DNA of 37,372 nt, from the NCBI GenBank assembly GCA_947447625.1, contig CANFKS010000036.1, forward strand, positions 1-37,372. The letters run 5' to 3'. A model generated the notes under the pieces. That model was not told the origin of the DNA, searched no databases, and was given only the letters and a program-made list of their open reading frames with translations. A program made the translations under genes and the position numbers. The stretch comes from Rhodospirillales bacterium. GTDB lineage: Bacteria > Pseudomonadota > Alphaproteobacteria > Acetobacterales > Acetobacteraceae. Shown here piece by piece: positions 1 through 7,950 of this stretch (position 1 is the stretch's first letter; every line of letters begins with the position of its first letter).

Positions 1-4
1 CCGC

Positions 5-10
5 TATAAT
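5..10 (+). promoter_or_regulatory. Sigma70-type -10 box, possibly for a leaderless mRNA
   Basis: A perfect TATAAT lies seven bases before the ATG at 18. A transcript starting the usual 6-8 bases after the box would begin at or next to that ATG, so the mRNA would have no leader and no ribosome binding site. The -35 region is outside the window and cannot be examined. Confidence 0.5.
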
Positions 11-17
11 CACCCCC

Positions 18-632
18 ATGACCCAATCCGGGACCCACCCCTGGCCCACAACCCAAGCCCCGCTTTTCGCGGAGCGCTTCGCCTTGACCATCGCCGCACT
101 CCTCGCCTTTGTCGCCCGCCTCGGCCCCCATCACCGCATCCTCGCCCCCATCCTCTACCCCCTCCTCCGCCGCATCGCCCGCGCCCGCACCATCTTCGCC
201 CTCTACATGCGCCGCGCCGCCGCCGGTAACCCGCAACCGCCCCCCCGCAAACCCCGCCCCGCCGACACAAGCCCCCCCCGCGCGCCCCGCCGCCCCACGC
301 CACATTTCCCCACCCGCCACGGCTGGCTTCGCCATGCCCTCCGCCAACATCCACAAGCCCATAACATCGGCGCCTGGCGCGGCCAAATCGAACACCTCTT
401 CGCCGATCCCACCCTCGCCGCCCTCATCGCCGCCACACCCAGCCTCGATCGCGCCCTCAACCCCCTGCGCCGCCTGCTCGGACTGGGCGAGCCTCCCCCA
501 CCGCGCCCCCGCGCGCCGCGAAAGCCGCGCCCGGCACGCCCCGCCCCGCCGCAAGCCAGCTTGCCGCCCTTCTCACCCCCCAACCGCCTCACCCCGCGCA
601 ACGCCCGCCTCGCCCGCAAAAAACCCGCCTGA
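18..632 (+). CDS. Hypothetical Pro/Arg-rich protein
   Basis: I do not recognise a family for this 204-residue product. Residues 15-65 are the most ordered part: an Ala/Leu-rich helical stretch (about 22-36) is followed by a helical, Arg-rich segment. The middle (about 70-105) and the C-terminal quarter are dominated by Pro, Arg and Ala, as expected for disordered nucleic-acid- or membrane-surface-binding tails; a second compact stretch lies around 110-158. There is no signal peptide cleavage site, cysteine pair or catalytic motif. The start is taken because a perfect -10 box stands just upstream. High GC content inflates open frames here, so although the frame is open for its whole length, its reality is only moderately supported. 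Confidence 0.5.
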   Translation: MTQSGTHPWPTTQAPLFAERFALTIAALLAFVARLGPHHRILAPILYPLLRRIARARTIFALYMRRAAAGNPQPPPRKPRPADTSPPRAPRRPTPHFPTRHGWLRHALRQHPQAHNIGAWRGQIEHLFADPTLAALIAATPSLDRALNPLRRLLGLGEPPPPRPRAPRKPRPARPAPPQASLPPFSPPNRLTPRNARLARKKPA

Positions 633-743
633 CCGGATCCGCAAAAACACGCCCTAATTGTTCCGGTTAGTTATCAATAATCCCCCCCTTGACGCCCTGC
701 CCCCTCCCAACCCCAAACTCCGCCCCCACCGACCGGACCCGTC

Positions 744-1985
744 ATGGACCTCATCCTCCGCAACGCCCGCCTCCCCCACGCCCCCGAAACACTGGTCGAC
801 ATCGGCGTCAAATCCGGCAAAATCGTCGCCATACGCCCCAATCTCGTGGCCGACGCCCCCCAAACCCACGACGCAGGGGGCTGCCTCGTCTGCGCCGGAT
901 TCTGCGAAACCCACATCCACCTCGAAAAATCCCGCATCATTGACCGTTGCGCCCCCGAACAAGGCCGCAACCCCATGGCCATGCAGCGCGTCTCCGCCGT
1001 CAAACACAGTTTTACCCCCGAAGACATCCTCGCCCGCGCCCAAAAAACCCTCGAACGCTGCATCGAAAACGGCGCCACCCGCATGCGCGCCCATGTCGAG
1101 GTCGATCCCCTGATCGGCCTGCGCGGCTTCGACGCCGTCCAGCACCTCGCGCGGGACTACGCCTGGGCCATCGACATCGAAATCTGCGTCTTCCCCCAGG
1201 AAGGCCTCACCAACAGCCCCGGCACCGAACCCCTCCTCATCGAGGCGCTGCGCCGCGGCGCCAAACTCATCGGCGCCGCCCCCTCCTTCGACACCGACCC
1301 CGCCGCCCAGATCCGCCGCATCTTCGAACTCGCCCACGCCCACAGCGTCGACATCGACATGCACCTCGATTCCGGCGACACCCCCGATCCCGCCGACATC
1401 CACCAGGTCTGCGCCCTCACCGAGCAGTACAAACTGCAAGGCCGCGTCGCCGTCGGCCACATGACCCGCCTGTCCACCATGCCCCAAGCCACGCTCGATC
1501 CCCTCATGCGCCGCATCGCCGAAGCCGGCGTCGCCGTCACAGTCCTGCCCGCCACCGACCTCTTCATGTCCGGCCGCGACCAGACCGAAAACATCCGCCG
1601 CGGCCTCGCCGACGTAAACCGCCTCGCCGCCGCCGGCGTCACCTGCTCCCTCGCCACCAACAACATCCTCAACCCCTTCACCCCCATGGGTGACGGCAGC
1701 CTCATCCGCATGGCCAACCTGCAAGCCAATTGCTGCCAGGTCAGCACGCCCTCCGGCATGCGCGCCCTCTTCGCCATGCTCACCACCGATGCCGCCCGCC
1801 TGATGAACCTGCCAAACTACGGCATCGCTCCCGGCAACCCCGCCGACTTCGTCATCATCGACGCAACCACCCCCGAACAAACCGTCGCCGAACTGCGCCC
1901 CCCCTTGGCCGTCTACAAATCCGGCCGCCGCACCGTCACCCGCGCGCGCCCCATCCTCCATCCCCCGGGGATAGGAAAGCCTTGA
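744..1985 (+). CDS. Cytosine deaminase-like amidohydrolase
   Basis: A 413-residue metal-dependent hydrolase of the amidohydrolase superfamily, in the branch that contains cytosine deaminase (CodA) and the triazine enzyme AtzC. It would hydrolyse a C-N bond in a cyclic amidine or amide in the cytoplasm; the substrate is unknown. The beta-sandwich N-terminus (1-50) leads into HIHLEK (57-62), whose two His are metal ligands. Further ligands are His207 (MHLDSGDTPDP) and His239 (GHMTRLS). The position where CodA has its metal-binding Asp reads as Asn306 in TNNILNPFTP, followed by GDGSLIRMANL. The C-terminal GNPADFVIID segment is typical of the superfamily. No strong ribosome binding site is visible. 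It stands alone on this strand, 395 bases before the next operon, with no linked transporter of its own. Confidence 0.82.
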   Translation: MDLILRNARLPHAPETLVDIGVKSGKIVAIRPNLVADAPQTHDAGGCLVCAGFCETHIHLEKSRIIDRCAPEQGRNPMAMQRVSAVKHSFTPEDILARAQKTLERCIENGATRMRAHVEVDPLIGLRGFDAVQHLARDYAWAIDIEICVFPQEGLTNSPGTEPLLIEALRRGAKLIGAAPSFDTDPAAQIRRIFELAHAHSVDIDMHLDSGDTPDPADIHQVCALTEQYKLQGRVAVGHMTRLSTMPQATLDPLMRRIAEAGVAVTVLPATDLFMSGRDQTENIRRGLADVNRLAAAGVTCSLATNNILNPFTPMGDGSLIRMANLQANCCQVSTPSGMRALFAMLTTDAARLMNLPNYGIAPGNPADFVIIDATTPEQTVAELRPPLAVYKSGRRTVTRARPILHPPGIGKP

Positions 1986-2381
1986 ACAATCAGGGCGCCC
2001 ATGATGCAGTTCAAAGCGTGTCGATAACGAAGGAAACGATCGTGACACGCGATCGCCCCCTGCCCCTGGCCGGCGGGGTGCCGGCACCGCGCTCGCGCTG
2101 ATGGGACGGATTGCGATCATCGCCCGGCGGCGTGGCTTTCCCGCCGAAGCGCCGCTTGGCTGGCGCGCGGTGGGGCCGGGGCGCCTTGCCGCCTGCCGCA
2201 GGCTGCTGTTGTGTGTCATCCGCGGCTTGACTAAAACCTTAATCGGAATGATATTCCATCAGACACCGGTGTTCATTCTCACCATGATCGTCGTTTTGCC
2301 GGCGGTCACACGTGTGCACGATATCGCACTGACACTGCCGCGCCTGATGGGCTCTGTCAGAGCGTAACGGAAGGACCGGTC
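1986..2381 (+). other. Non-coding stretch upstream of the ABC/Mla operon
   Basis: I see no convincing gene in these 396 bases. A short open frame (2101-2367, 88 codons) has no recognisable product. The base composition falls from very GC-rich to more AT-rich around 2225-2300, which fits a promoter region for the operon that starts at 2382. No hairpin followed by a T run is obvious after the amidohydrolase stop. Confidence 0.4.
2227..2255 (+). promoter_or_regulatory. Candidate promoter for the ABC/mla operon
   Basis: TTGACT (2227-2232) and GATATT (2250-2255) are separated by 17 bases and match the sigma70 consensus at five and four of six positions. They lie in the only AT-rich part of the intergenic region, about 125 bases before the first start codon. 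This is a pattern match only. Confidence 0.35.
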
Positions 2382-3479
2382 TTGCCCGATCGCCAATTGC
2401 CGCGCCTGCGCCTGCGTGACTTGAGCCACAGCTTCGGCGCCGTGCGGGCGCTCGATGGGCTGTCGTTCGACATCGCGCCGGGGGAATACGTGACATTGCT
2501 GGGCCCCTCCGGCTCCGGCAAAAGCACCACCCTGGCGCTGATCGCCGGTTTTTTGCAGCAGGATGCCGGCAGCATCGAATTTGACGCCCGCCCGCTGCAT
2601 CGCACGCCGGCGCATCGGCGCGGGATCGGGCTGGTGTTCCAGGCGGCGCAGCTGCTGCCGCATCTATCGGTCGCGGACAATATCGCGCTGCCCCTGAAAC
2701 TGCGCCGGGTGGGCCGCGCCGAGCGGGATGCGGCGGTGACGCGGATGCTGGATCTGGTGGCGCTGCGCGGCTTCGCCGAACGGGCGAGCGCGAGCCTGTC
2801 GGGCGGGCAGGCGCAGCGGGTGGCGCTGGCCCGCGCGCTGGTGTTCGAGCCGCGCCTGGTGTTGCTCGACGAGCCGCTCGGGGCGCTCGATCGGCAGCTG
2901 CGCGAGACGATGCAGCAGGAATTGCGCGCGGTGCAGCGCCGCCTCGGCGTGTCGATGCTGCATGTCACGCACGACCAGGCCGAGGCGATGGCGGTATCGG
3001 ACCGTATGGCCGTGATCGAGGCGGGGCGTCTGAGACAAATCGGCACGCCGCGTGAAGTGTATGAAAACCCCGCCGACGGGTTTGTCGCGTCGTTCCTGGG
3101 CGAGGACAACCGGTTGCCGGGACGGGTGGAGGCGATCGAGGACGATGTGGCCTTCGTGCGCCTTGCGGGCGGCGCGCTGGTCGAGGCGCGCGATGCCGGG
3201 GTGCTGGCGGGCGGGGCCTGCATGGTGGCGATCCGGCCGGAGCGGTTGGCGGTGATGGCCGGCGCGATGGCGGCTGACATGGGGGACGACGCGGTGGCCG
3301 CCGTGCTGCGCGAATCCTCGTTCCGCGGCGATCATCTGCGGCTTGTCCTGGATGTGGCAGGCATCACCGTGGTGGTGAAACGCCCGACCGTGGTGCCGCT
3401 GGCCGGGCTTGTGCCGGGCGCGACGCTGGCGCTGGCGTGGCAGGCGCAGCATGCCCGCGCCGTGCCGCTGGCTCTCTGA
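2382..3479 (+). CDS. PotA-like ABC transporter ATPase
   Basis: A 365-residue ATPase of the spermidine/putrescine-iron-sulfate importer class. The nucleotide-binding domain carries Walker A GPSGSGKST (41-49), the Q-loop around VFQ (85-87), the signature LSGGQ (139-143), Walker B LLDEP (161-165) and the switch His197 in HVTHD. After about residue 235 comes a C-terminal TOBE-type beta domain including AIRPERLAV, which is what separates PotA-like ATPases from those of Mla systems. The start is TTG, supported by AAGGA at 2371-2375 six bases upstream. Its stop overlaps the mlaE start as TGATG, so the two are translationally coupled. No permease or binding protein of a PotA-type importer is nearby, so its membrane partner is either encoded elsewhere or is the Mla permease; the first is the conservative reading. 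Confidence 0.9.
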   Translation: MPDRQLPRLRLRDLSHSFGAVRALDGLSFDIAPGEYVTLLGPSGSGKSTTLALIAGFLQQDAGSIEFDARPLHRTPAHRRGIGLVFQAAQLLPHLSVADNIALPLKLRRVGRAERDAAVTRMLDLVALRGFAERASASLSGGQAQRVALARALVFEPRLVLLDEPLGALDRQLRETMQQELRAVQRRLGVSMLHVTHDQAEAMAVSDRMAVIEAGRLRQIGTPREVYENPADGFVASFLGEDNRLPGRVEAIEDDVAFVRLAGGALVEARDAGVLAGGACMVAIRPERLAVMAGAMAADMGDDAVAAVLRESSFRGDHLRLVLDVAGITVVVKRPTVVPLAGLVPGATLALAWQAQHARAVPLAL

Positions 3480-4570
3480 TGGCGGCACGCCTCGCCATCG
3501 CCAAGCAAGCGGGCGGCGTGGTGCTGACGCTGAGCGGCCCCTTGAATGCCGAGGGCGCCGGGGCGGTGTGGGAGGCTGCGCTGAAGGCGGCCGCCGCCAA
3601 GCCGGCCGTGCTGCGGGTCGACGTGGCGGCGGTCACGCTGTGGGACACGGCGGGGGTGACGCTGCTGGCCGATATCGAGACGGCGCATGGCGGCGCCGAG
3701 ATCGTGGGAATGGACCCGCAAATCGCCGCGCTGCTGATCCGGGTGAGGGCTGCGCGTTCGGTGCCGGTGCGGGCGGCGGAGGAGCGGCGCTTCGATGGGC
3801 TGGCGATGCTCAAGGCCGGTGTCCAGGCGGCAGCCGATGGGGTGGCGTTTCTCGGTGAGGCCGTGCTGGCACTCGTGTTGTTGCCGTGGCGGCTCAGGAT
3901 GTTCCGCCTGTCGGACCTGCTGCGCGCGGCCGACCAGGCCGGGGTGAAGGCCGTTCCGCTGGTGCTGCTGCTGGGCAGCCTGATCGGGTTGATCCTGGCG
4001 TTCCAGTCCTTGATCCCGATGCGCCGCTTCGGCGCCGATATCTATGTGGCGAGCCTGGTGGCGATTTCGCTGATCCGGGAATTGGGGCCTCTGCTGGCGG
4101 CCGTGATCCTGGCCGGGCGCAGCGGTTCGGCCTTCGCGGCCGAGATCGGAACCATGAAGGTCAACCAGGAGGTCGATGCGCTCATCACCATGGGGCTCGA
4201 TCCGGTGACGATGCTGGTGCTGCCGCGGTTGCTCGCGGCGATCGTGGTGATGCCGGCGTTGACGATCGTGATGGATTTCGCGGGGTTGTTCGGCATGTCG
4301 GTGGTGATGCTGGGGGATGGTATTCCGCTGGTGGCGGTGGGCAATCAGGTCACCAGTTGGGTGCAGGCGGGGGATTTGTATGGGGCCCTCGTCAAGGCCG
4401 CGGTGTTCGGCGCGGCGGTGGCGGGGGTGGGCTGCCGGGCCGGGATGGCGACGGGGCTCGGGCCCGAAGCGGTGGGCGTGTCGGCGACGCGGGCGGTGGT
4501 GGGCGGGATCGTGGCTTCGATCGTGCTCGACGGGATTTTTGCGGTCGTGTTTTTCAGGCTCGGCCTATGA
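3479..4570 (+). CDS. mlaE: MlaE-family permease with N-terminal STAS domain
   Basis: Inner-membrane permease subunit of an Mla-type lipid transporter, which moves phospholipids between the inner membrane and the MCE protein. The first 90 or so residues form a soluble STAS-like domain (LWDTAGVTLLADI fits the beta-strand/helix core), followed by the permease domain with about five hydrophobic segments and the family hallmark ELGPLLAAVILAGRSGSAFA with AEIGTMKVNQEVDAL after it. The ATG at 3479 is chosen because it overlaps the previous stop as TGATG; an upstream alternative start at 3437 would only add residues that lie inside the ATPase gene. Length is 363 residues. The stop overlaps the next gene by ATGA. 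STAS-MlaE fusions are common outside the gammaproteobacteria. Confidence 0.93.
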   Translation: MAARLAIAKQAGGVVLTLSGPLNAEGAGAVWEAALKAAAAKPAVLRVDVAAVTLWDTAGVTLLADIETAHGGAEIVGMDPQIAALLIRVRAARSVPVRAAEERRFDGLAMLKAGVQAAADGVAFLGEAVLALVLLPWRLRMFRLSDLLRAADQAGVKAVPLVLLLGSLIGLILAFQSLIPMRRFGADIYVASLVAISLIRELGPLLAAVILAGRSGSAFAAEIGTMKVNQEVDALITMGLDPVTMLVLPRLLAAIVVMPALTIVMDFAGLFGMSVVMLGDGIPLVAVGNQVTSWVQAGDLYGALVKAAVFGAAVAGVGCRAGMATGLGPEAVGVSATRAVVGGIVASIVLDGIFAVVFFRLGL

Positions 4571-5331
4571 CGGATGCGCGCGCCGCGCCGGATGTCATCA
4601 CCGTGACGGGATTGTCGCGCAGTTTCGGGCAGCGCGTGTTGTTTCGCGATGTCAGTTTCGTGGTGCATCGGGGCGAGATCCTGGTGATCCTGGGCGGCTC
4701 CGGCTGCGGCAAGTCGACGATGCTGCGGATGCTGATGGGGCTGCTGGCGCCGTCGGAGGGGCGGATCGCGGTCCTGGGCGGCGATATGGCGCAGGCCGAT
4801 GTGGCCTTGCGCCGCAAGGTCGGCGTGATGTTTCAGATGGGGGCTCTGTTCGGCTCGATGACCTTGCTGCAGAACGTGATGCTGCCGCTTGAGATGCATA
4901 CCGATCTGCCCGAAATGGCGCGCGAAAGCGTGGCGCGGACCAAGCTGGGCCTCGTCGGGCTCGGCGATGCGGCGGGGCTGATGCCGGCGGAGATTTCGGG
5001 GGGGATGGCCAAGCGCGCGGCGATTGCCCGCGCCCTGGCGCTCGATCCGCCGCTGCTGTTTCTCGATGAACCCTCGGCCGGGCTCGATCCGATCACCTCG
5101 GCGGGGCTGGATCGGCTGATCCTCGACCTCAAGCGCGATCTCGGCATCAGTTTCGTGGTGGTCACGCATGAATTGGCTTCGATCATGGCGATCGCGGATC
5201 GCTGCATCATGCTGGACAAGGCCGCGCAAGGGATGATCGCCGAAGGTGATCCGCGGGTGCTGGCCGAGAGCAGCACGCATCCCACAGTGCGCGCCTTTTT
5301 CCGGCGCGAAACCGCAGGAGAAAAACCATGA
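4567..5331 (+). CDS. mlaF: MlaF-family ATPase of lipid transporter
   Basis: Cytoplasmic ATPase that powers the MlaE permease. The 254-residue protein has Walker A GGSGCGKST, the distinctive Mla/Ttg2A signature region EISGGMAKRAAIARALAL, Walker B LLFLDEPSAGLDP and the switch His in VVTHE. It ends shortly after the ATPase core, with no TOBE domain, unlike the PotA-like ATPase at the head of the operon. The ATG overlaps the mlaE stop as ATGA and the mlaD start overlaps its own stop as ATGA, so mlaE, mlaF and mlaD should be made in fixed proportion. Confidence 0.94.
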   Translation: MTDARAAPDVITVTGLSRSFGQRVLFRDVSFVVHRGEILVILGGSGCGKSTMLRMLMGLLAPSEGRIAVLGGDMAQADVALRRKVGVMFQMGALFGSMTLLQNVMLPLEMHTDLPEMARESVARTKLGLVGLGDAAGLMPAEISGGMAKRAAIARALALDPPLLFLDEPSAGLDPITSAGLDRLILDLKRDLGISFVVVTHELASIMAIADRCIMLDKAAQGMIAEGDPRVLAESSTHPTVRAFFRRETAGEKP

Positions 5332-6347
5332 GCAGTCGGACGGCATCGGTGCGGGTGGGGCTCCTGCTCATCCTGGGCATGGTCGGCGCGGTGGGGCTGG
5401 TGCTGTTTCTGGCGCGGGACCAGGTGAAGGATGGGCTCAGCGCCGAGTCCTATTTCAGCGAAAGCGTGCAGGGGCTGGATGTGGGGGCGCCCGTCAAGTT
5501 TCGCGGGGTGACCTTGGGGCAGGTGACGGAGATCGCCCTGGTCACGGCGAATTATATGCCGGGTCTGAGCGTCGATGTGCAGAGGCCCGAGTCGCGCCTG
5601 GTTGTGGTGCGGTGGCTGGTCGATCCGAAGCGGATCGGCCGGGCGCTCGACCTGGGAACGGCGGTCGATCTCGGACTGCGCGCACGGCTGTCGAGCCAGG
5701 GGATTACGGGGCTGGCCTATATCGAACTCGATTTCGTCGATCCCAAGCGTTTCCCGCCGGCCAAGGTGCCATGGACGCCGCGCGACGCCTATCTGCCGGC
5801 CATGCCGAGCACCATGACCCAGGTGCAGGATGCCGCACAGGCGCTGGCCGAAAAGTTGAAGGGGATCGACCTCGACCGGATGGTGGCGAGTGTCCAGGCG
5901 GTGCTGGATGATGTGCATGGCCAGTTGTCCGGTGGCAGTGCCGCGGCGGGCCTGGCGGATCTGGCGGCGCTGGCGCACACGATGCGAACCGGCGCGGAGG
6001 CGGCCGATCTGCCCGGCATGATGGCAGAGTTGCGAGCGACGACGGCGGCGCTGCGGGCGACGCTGGACGGCAAGGAGACCAAGGCGCTGCTGACAGCCTC
6101 GGCCCAGGCGGCGGAACGCTTGGCGGCAAGCACGGTCAGGTTGCCGGCGCTGATCGCCTCGCTCGATGCGACGTTGAAGCGGGCCAACAACGGGACGTCG
6201 GATGTGCAGGCGGAGTTGATCCCGGTGTTGCGCGATGCGAAGGCGGCGGCGGCCAATTTGCGCGAGACGACGGAGACGCTGCGGCGCTATCCGGCATCGG
6301 TGTTGTTGGGGGCACCGCCGCCCCGGGCCAATGGAGCGAGCCAATGA
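5328..6347 (+). CDS. mlaD: MlaD-family MCE protein
   Basis: Substrate-binding, periplasm-facing component of the Mla transporter. One N-terminal transmembrane helix (about 8-29) anchors the protein; the MCE domain (about 38-125) contains VGAPVKFRGVTLGQV and, toward its end, the SSQGITGLAYIEL strand pair typical of MCE domains. Beyond it lies a long Ala-rich helical region (about 155-320) that probably forms a coiled-coil tube or needle, as in longer MCE proteins; at 339 residues it is well above the length of E. coli MlaD (about 180). The gene overlaps its neighbours by ATGA at both ends. Confidence 0.93.
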   Translation: MSSRTASVRVGLLLILGMVGAVGLVLFLARDQVKDGLSAESYFSESVQGLDVGAPVKFRGVTLGQVTEIALVTANYMPGLSVDVQRPESRLVVVRWLVDPKRIGRALDLGTAVDLGLRARLSSQGITGLAYIELDFVDPKRFPPAKVPWTPRDAYLPAMPSTMTQVQDAAQALAEKLKGIDLDRMVASVQAVLDDVHGQLSGGSAAAGLADLAALAHTMRTGAEAADLPGMMAELRATTAALRATLDGKETKALLTASAQAAERLAASTVRLPALIASLDATLKRANNGTSDVQAELIPVLRDAKAAAANLRETTETLRRYPASVLLGAPPPRANGASQ

Positions 6348-6376
6348 CGCCCCCCTCAGGCGAGCGGAGACAGACG

Positions 6377-6967
6377 ATGATACAACGCCGTGCGGTGATC
6401 CTGCCTTTGCTGCTCGCCGGGTGCGGGTTGGCGGAGCGGCCCTACGCGGAGCGGCGGCAATGGCCGTTGCTGGTGCCGCGCCCGGCGGTGCTGGCGGCGC
6501 GGGTTGGGGCCAAGGTGCTGGAGGTCAGGACCGTGCGGGCCGGGCCGGGGCTCGAGGCGCGGGGGTTCCAGGCGCTGGGGCCGGACGGGTCGATCGCGAC
6601 CGAGTTCTATGAGGAATGGTCGGTGCCGCCGGCGCAGGGGGTGGAGGAGGCGGTGCGGACATGGCTCGGCGGCGCCGGGGTGTTTGCCGCGGTGTTGGCG
6701 CCGGGCAGCCGGGTGGCGGCGGATTATGTGATCGAGGGAGATCTCGGCGCGATTTGGACGGAGCCGGCCGCGGGCGTGGCGCATGCCGCCCTCGGGGTGA
6801 CACTGATCGCGATGCAGGCCGAGCAGCCGCGCGTGGTGATGCAGCGCCGCTATCGGGAAACGGCGGCGCTGGCGGGCGCGGGCGCGGTGGGCGCGGCGCA
6901 GGGGATGCTGGCGGCGCTGGCCCTGGTGTTGGCGCGGGTGGAGGGGGATGTCAGGCAAGCCGTTTGA
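6377..6967 (+). CDS. ABC-type transport auxiliary lipoprotein (PqiC-like)
   Basis: Probable outer-membrane-facing lipoprotein that completes the lipid-transport operon. The short leader with two Arg and a Leu-rich core ends in a lipobox, LLAGC, so the mature protein would begin at Cys about 16 residues in. The remaining 180 residues fit the auxiliary lipoprotein family (COG3218/PqiC type) that accompanies MCE operons, including FYEEWSVPPAQ and the VIEGDLGAIW strand. I prefer the ATG at 6377 because GGAGA (6366-6370) stands six bases before it and because it puts the lipobox at a normal distance. An upstream ATG at 6344 overlaps the mlaD stop by ATGA and would add 11 hydrophilic residues in front of the signal, which is less likely. 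Confidence 0.85.
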   Translation: MIQRRAVILPLLLAGCGLAERPYAERRQWPLLVPRPAVLAARVGAKVLEVRTVRAGPGLEARGFQALGPDGSIATEFYEEWSVPPAQGVEEAVRTWLGGAGVFAAVLAPGSRVAADYVIEGDLGAIWTEPAAGVAHAALGVTLIAMQAEQPRVVMQRRYRETAALAGAGAVGAAQGMLAALALVLARVEGDVRQAV

Positions 6968-6995
6968 AGCGGATTGCGCTGGATCAATGCGGCTG

Positions 6996-7097
6996 GAGCG
7001 GGATGCCGTCTGATAGGCCAAGGCATCCCGCTCTCGCTCTTTGTTTGATCGCCGGATTCAGATTTTTGGTGATCCCACCAAAAATCATCAGGCTCTA
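6996..7097. repeat. 102-bp two-hairpin repeat, copy 1
   Basis: First of four copies of the same element in this window. It begins GAGCGGGATGCC and ends CATCAGGCTCTA. Hairpin A pairs GAGCGGGATGCC with GGCATCCCGCTC (12 bp); hairpin B pairs GATTTTTGGTG with CACCAAAAATC around a four-base loop. It abuts copy 2 exactly head to tail. It starts 28 bases after the lipoprotein stop. Confidence 0.9.
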
Positions 7098-7199
7098 GAG
7101 CGGGATGCCTTCTGATAGGCGAAGGCATCCCGCTCTAACTCTTTGTTTGATCGCCTGATTCAGATTTTTGGTGATTCCACCAAAAATCATCAGGCTCTA
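7098..7199. repeat. 102-bp two-hairpin repeat, copy 2
   Basis: The most regular copy. Hairpin A has 15-bp perfect arms (7098-7112 and 7121-7135), 17 bp if the flanking TA on each side is counted, around loop TGATAGGC. A linker containing CTTTGTTTGATC follows. Hairpin B has 11-bp arms (7163-7173 and 7178-7188) with an outer six-base stem GCCTGA/TCAGGC (7153-7158 and 7190-7195). The ends TAGAGC and GCTCTA are inverted repeats of each other, as in small non-autonomous mobile elements. Confidence 0.9.
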
Positions 7200-7334
7200 A
7201 TCGCGGGGTGCGTGAGGATCAGGCCGTGAGGATGTTCCATCGCGGCGGTCGCGGCTGATCGTCTGAAGTTTCCGATCGCGTGGCTTTGCGGCTGAAATCC
7301 GCGGCGTTGTGCCGCTATGAGGGCCTCACCTGCT

Positions 7335-7829
7335 ATGAACATGACCCATTACATGGCCTTGCTGGCCGACAACCAACCGTGGAACCTGCTGTTTTTCATG
7401 GCGGTTCCCGTCATTCTTGCCGAGACGGTGGCGATTACAGAACTGGCGGTGCTGTTCAACCGCTCCGTGGGGGGCGCAATGCGGGCGCTCAATCGCTGGG
7501 CCGGGCTGATCGGCGGGTTCTATTTCGCAGGCGTTTTTGTGTACCTGATGAAGGAGGCGGCGATTCCGCTGACCCTGGGCGGCGGGTGGCGGGGGCCGGC
7601 GGATGTGATAGCCGTCGGGTTCTATTTGTTCGGCATTGTGCCGCTGGGCGGGATCGCGCTGCTGGAACTGGGCGTGATCGGCACGGCCGGGGACGAGACG
7701 GCGCGGCTCAAGCTGCATGCCGGGCTGGTCGGGCTGTTTCTGGTAACGGCGCATGTGGCGATGATTGCGGGGATGCTGGACCCGGCGGTGCTGGGCTTTG
7801 GCGGGGCCGCGAACCACATGAGCCACTGA
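7335..7829 (+). CDS. Small four-helix integral membrane protein
   Basis: A 164-residue membrane protein of unknown function. Four hydrophobic segments are visible: about 13-36 (LLFFMAVPVILAETVAITEL), 54-75, 89-112 and 133-155. The N-terminus MNMTHYMALLADNQPWNL resembles that of a family of uncharacterised small membrane proteins (I recall it as DUF6803, without being able to check). No catalytic or metal motif stands out apart from a short C-terminal His pair (NHMSH). The start at 7335 is preferred over 7317 because the hydrophobic core then begins at the expected distance. It is a lone gene, flanked on the left by two and on the right by one copy of the 102-bp repeat. Confidence 0.8.
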   Translation: MNMTHYMALLADNQPWNLLFFMAVPVILAETVAITELAVLFNRSVGGAMRALNRWAGLIGGFYFAGVFVYLMKEAAIPLTLGGGWRGPADVIAVGFYLFGIVPLGGIALLELGVIGTAGDETARLKLHAGLVGLFLVTAHVAMIAGMLDPAVLGFGGAANHMSH

Positions 7830-7850
7830 TCCGTCAGCGCGCCCGGTTTA

Positions 7851-7950
7851 GAGCGGGATGCCTTCTGATTGCGAAGACATCCCGCCCTCACTCTTTGTTT
7901 GATCGCCTGATTCAGGCTTTTTGACGAGACCGCCAGAACGCATCAGGCTC
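7851..7950. repeat. 102-bp two-hairpin repeat, copy 3 (diverged)
   Basis: This 100-base copy starts GAGCGGGATGCCTTCTGAT and ends CATCAGGCTC. Hairpin A is mostly kept (GAGCGGGATG... with CATCCCGCCCTC); the inner arms of hairpin B are lost. The last 13 codons of the aminotransferase gene on the minus strand, including its stop at 7912-7914, lie inside it. Confidence 0.8.

Noticed and set aside
654-2219. Open frame of 521 codons on the minus strand, opposite the amidohydrolase
   Set aside because: Gly/Asp-rich mirror frame with no domain; the plus-strand gene has its metal ligands.
2101-2367. Short frame of 88 codons before the PotA-like gene
   Set aside because: No ribosome binding site, no family resemblance, and it overlaps the likely promoter.
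6996-7199. Tandem 102-bp units as a CRISPR array
   Set aside because: The units are identical throughout with no unique spacers, and there are no cas genes.
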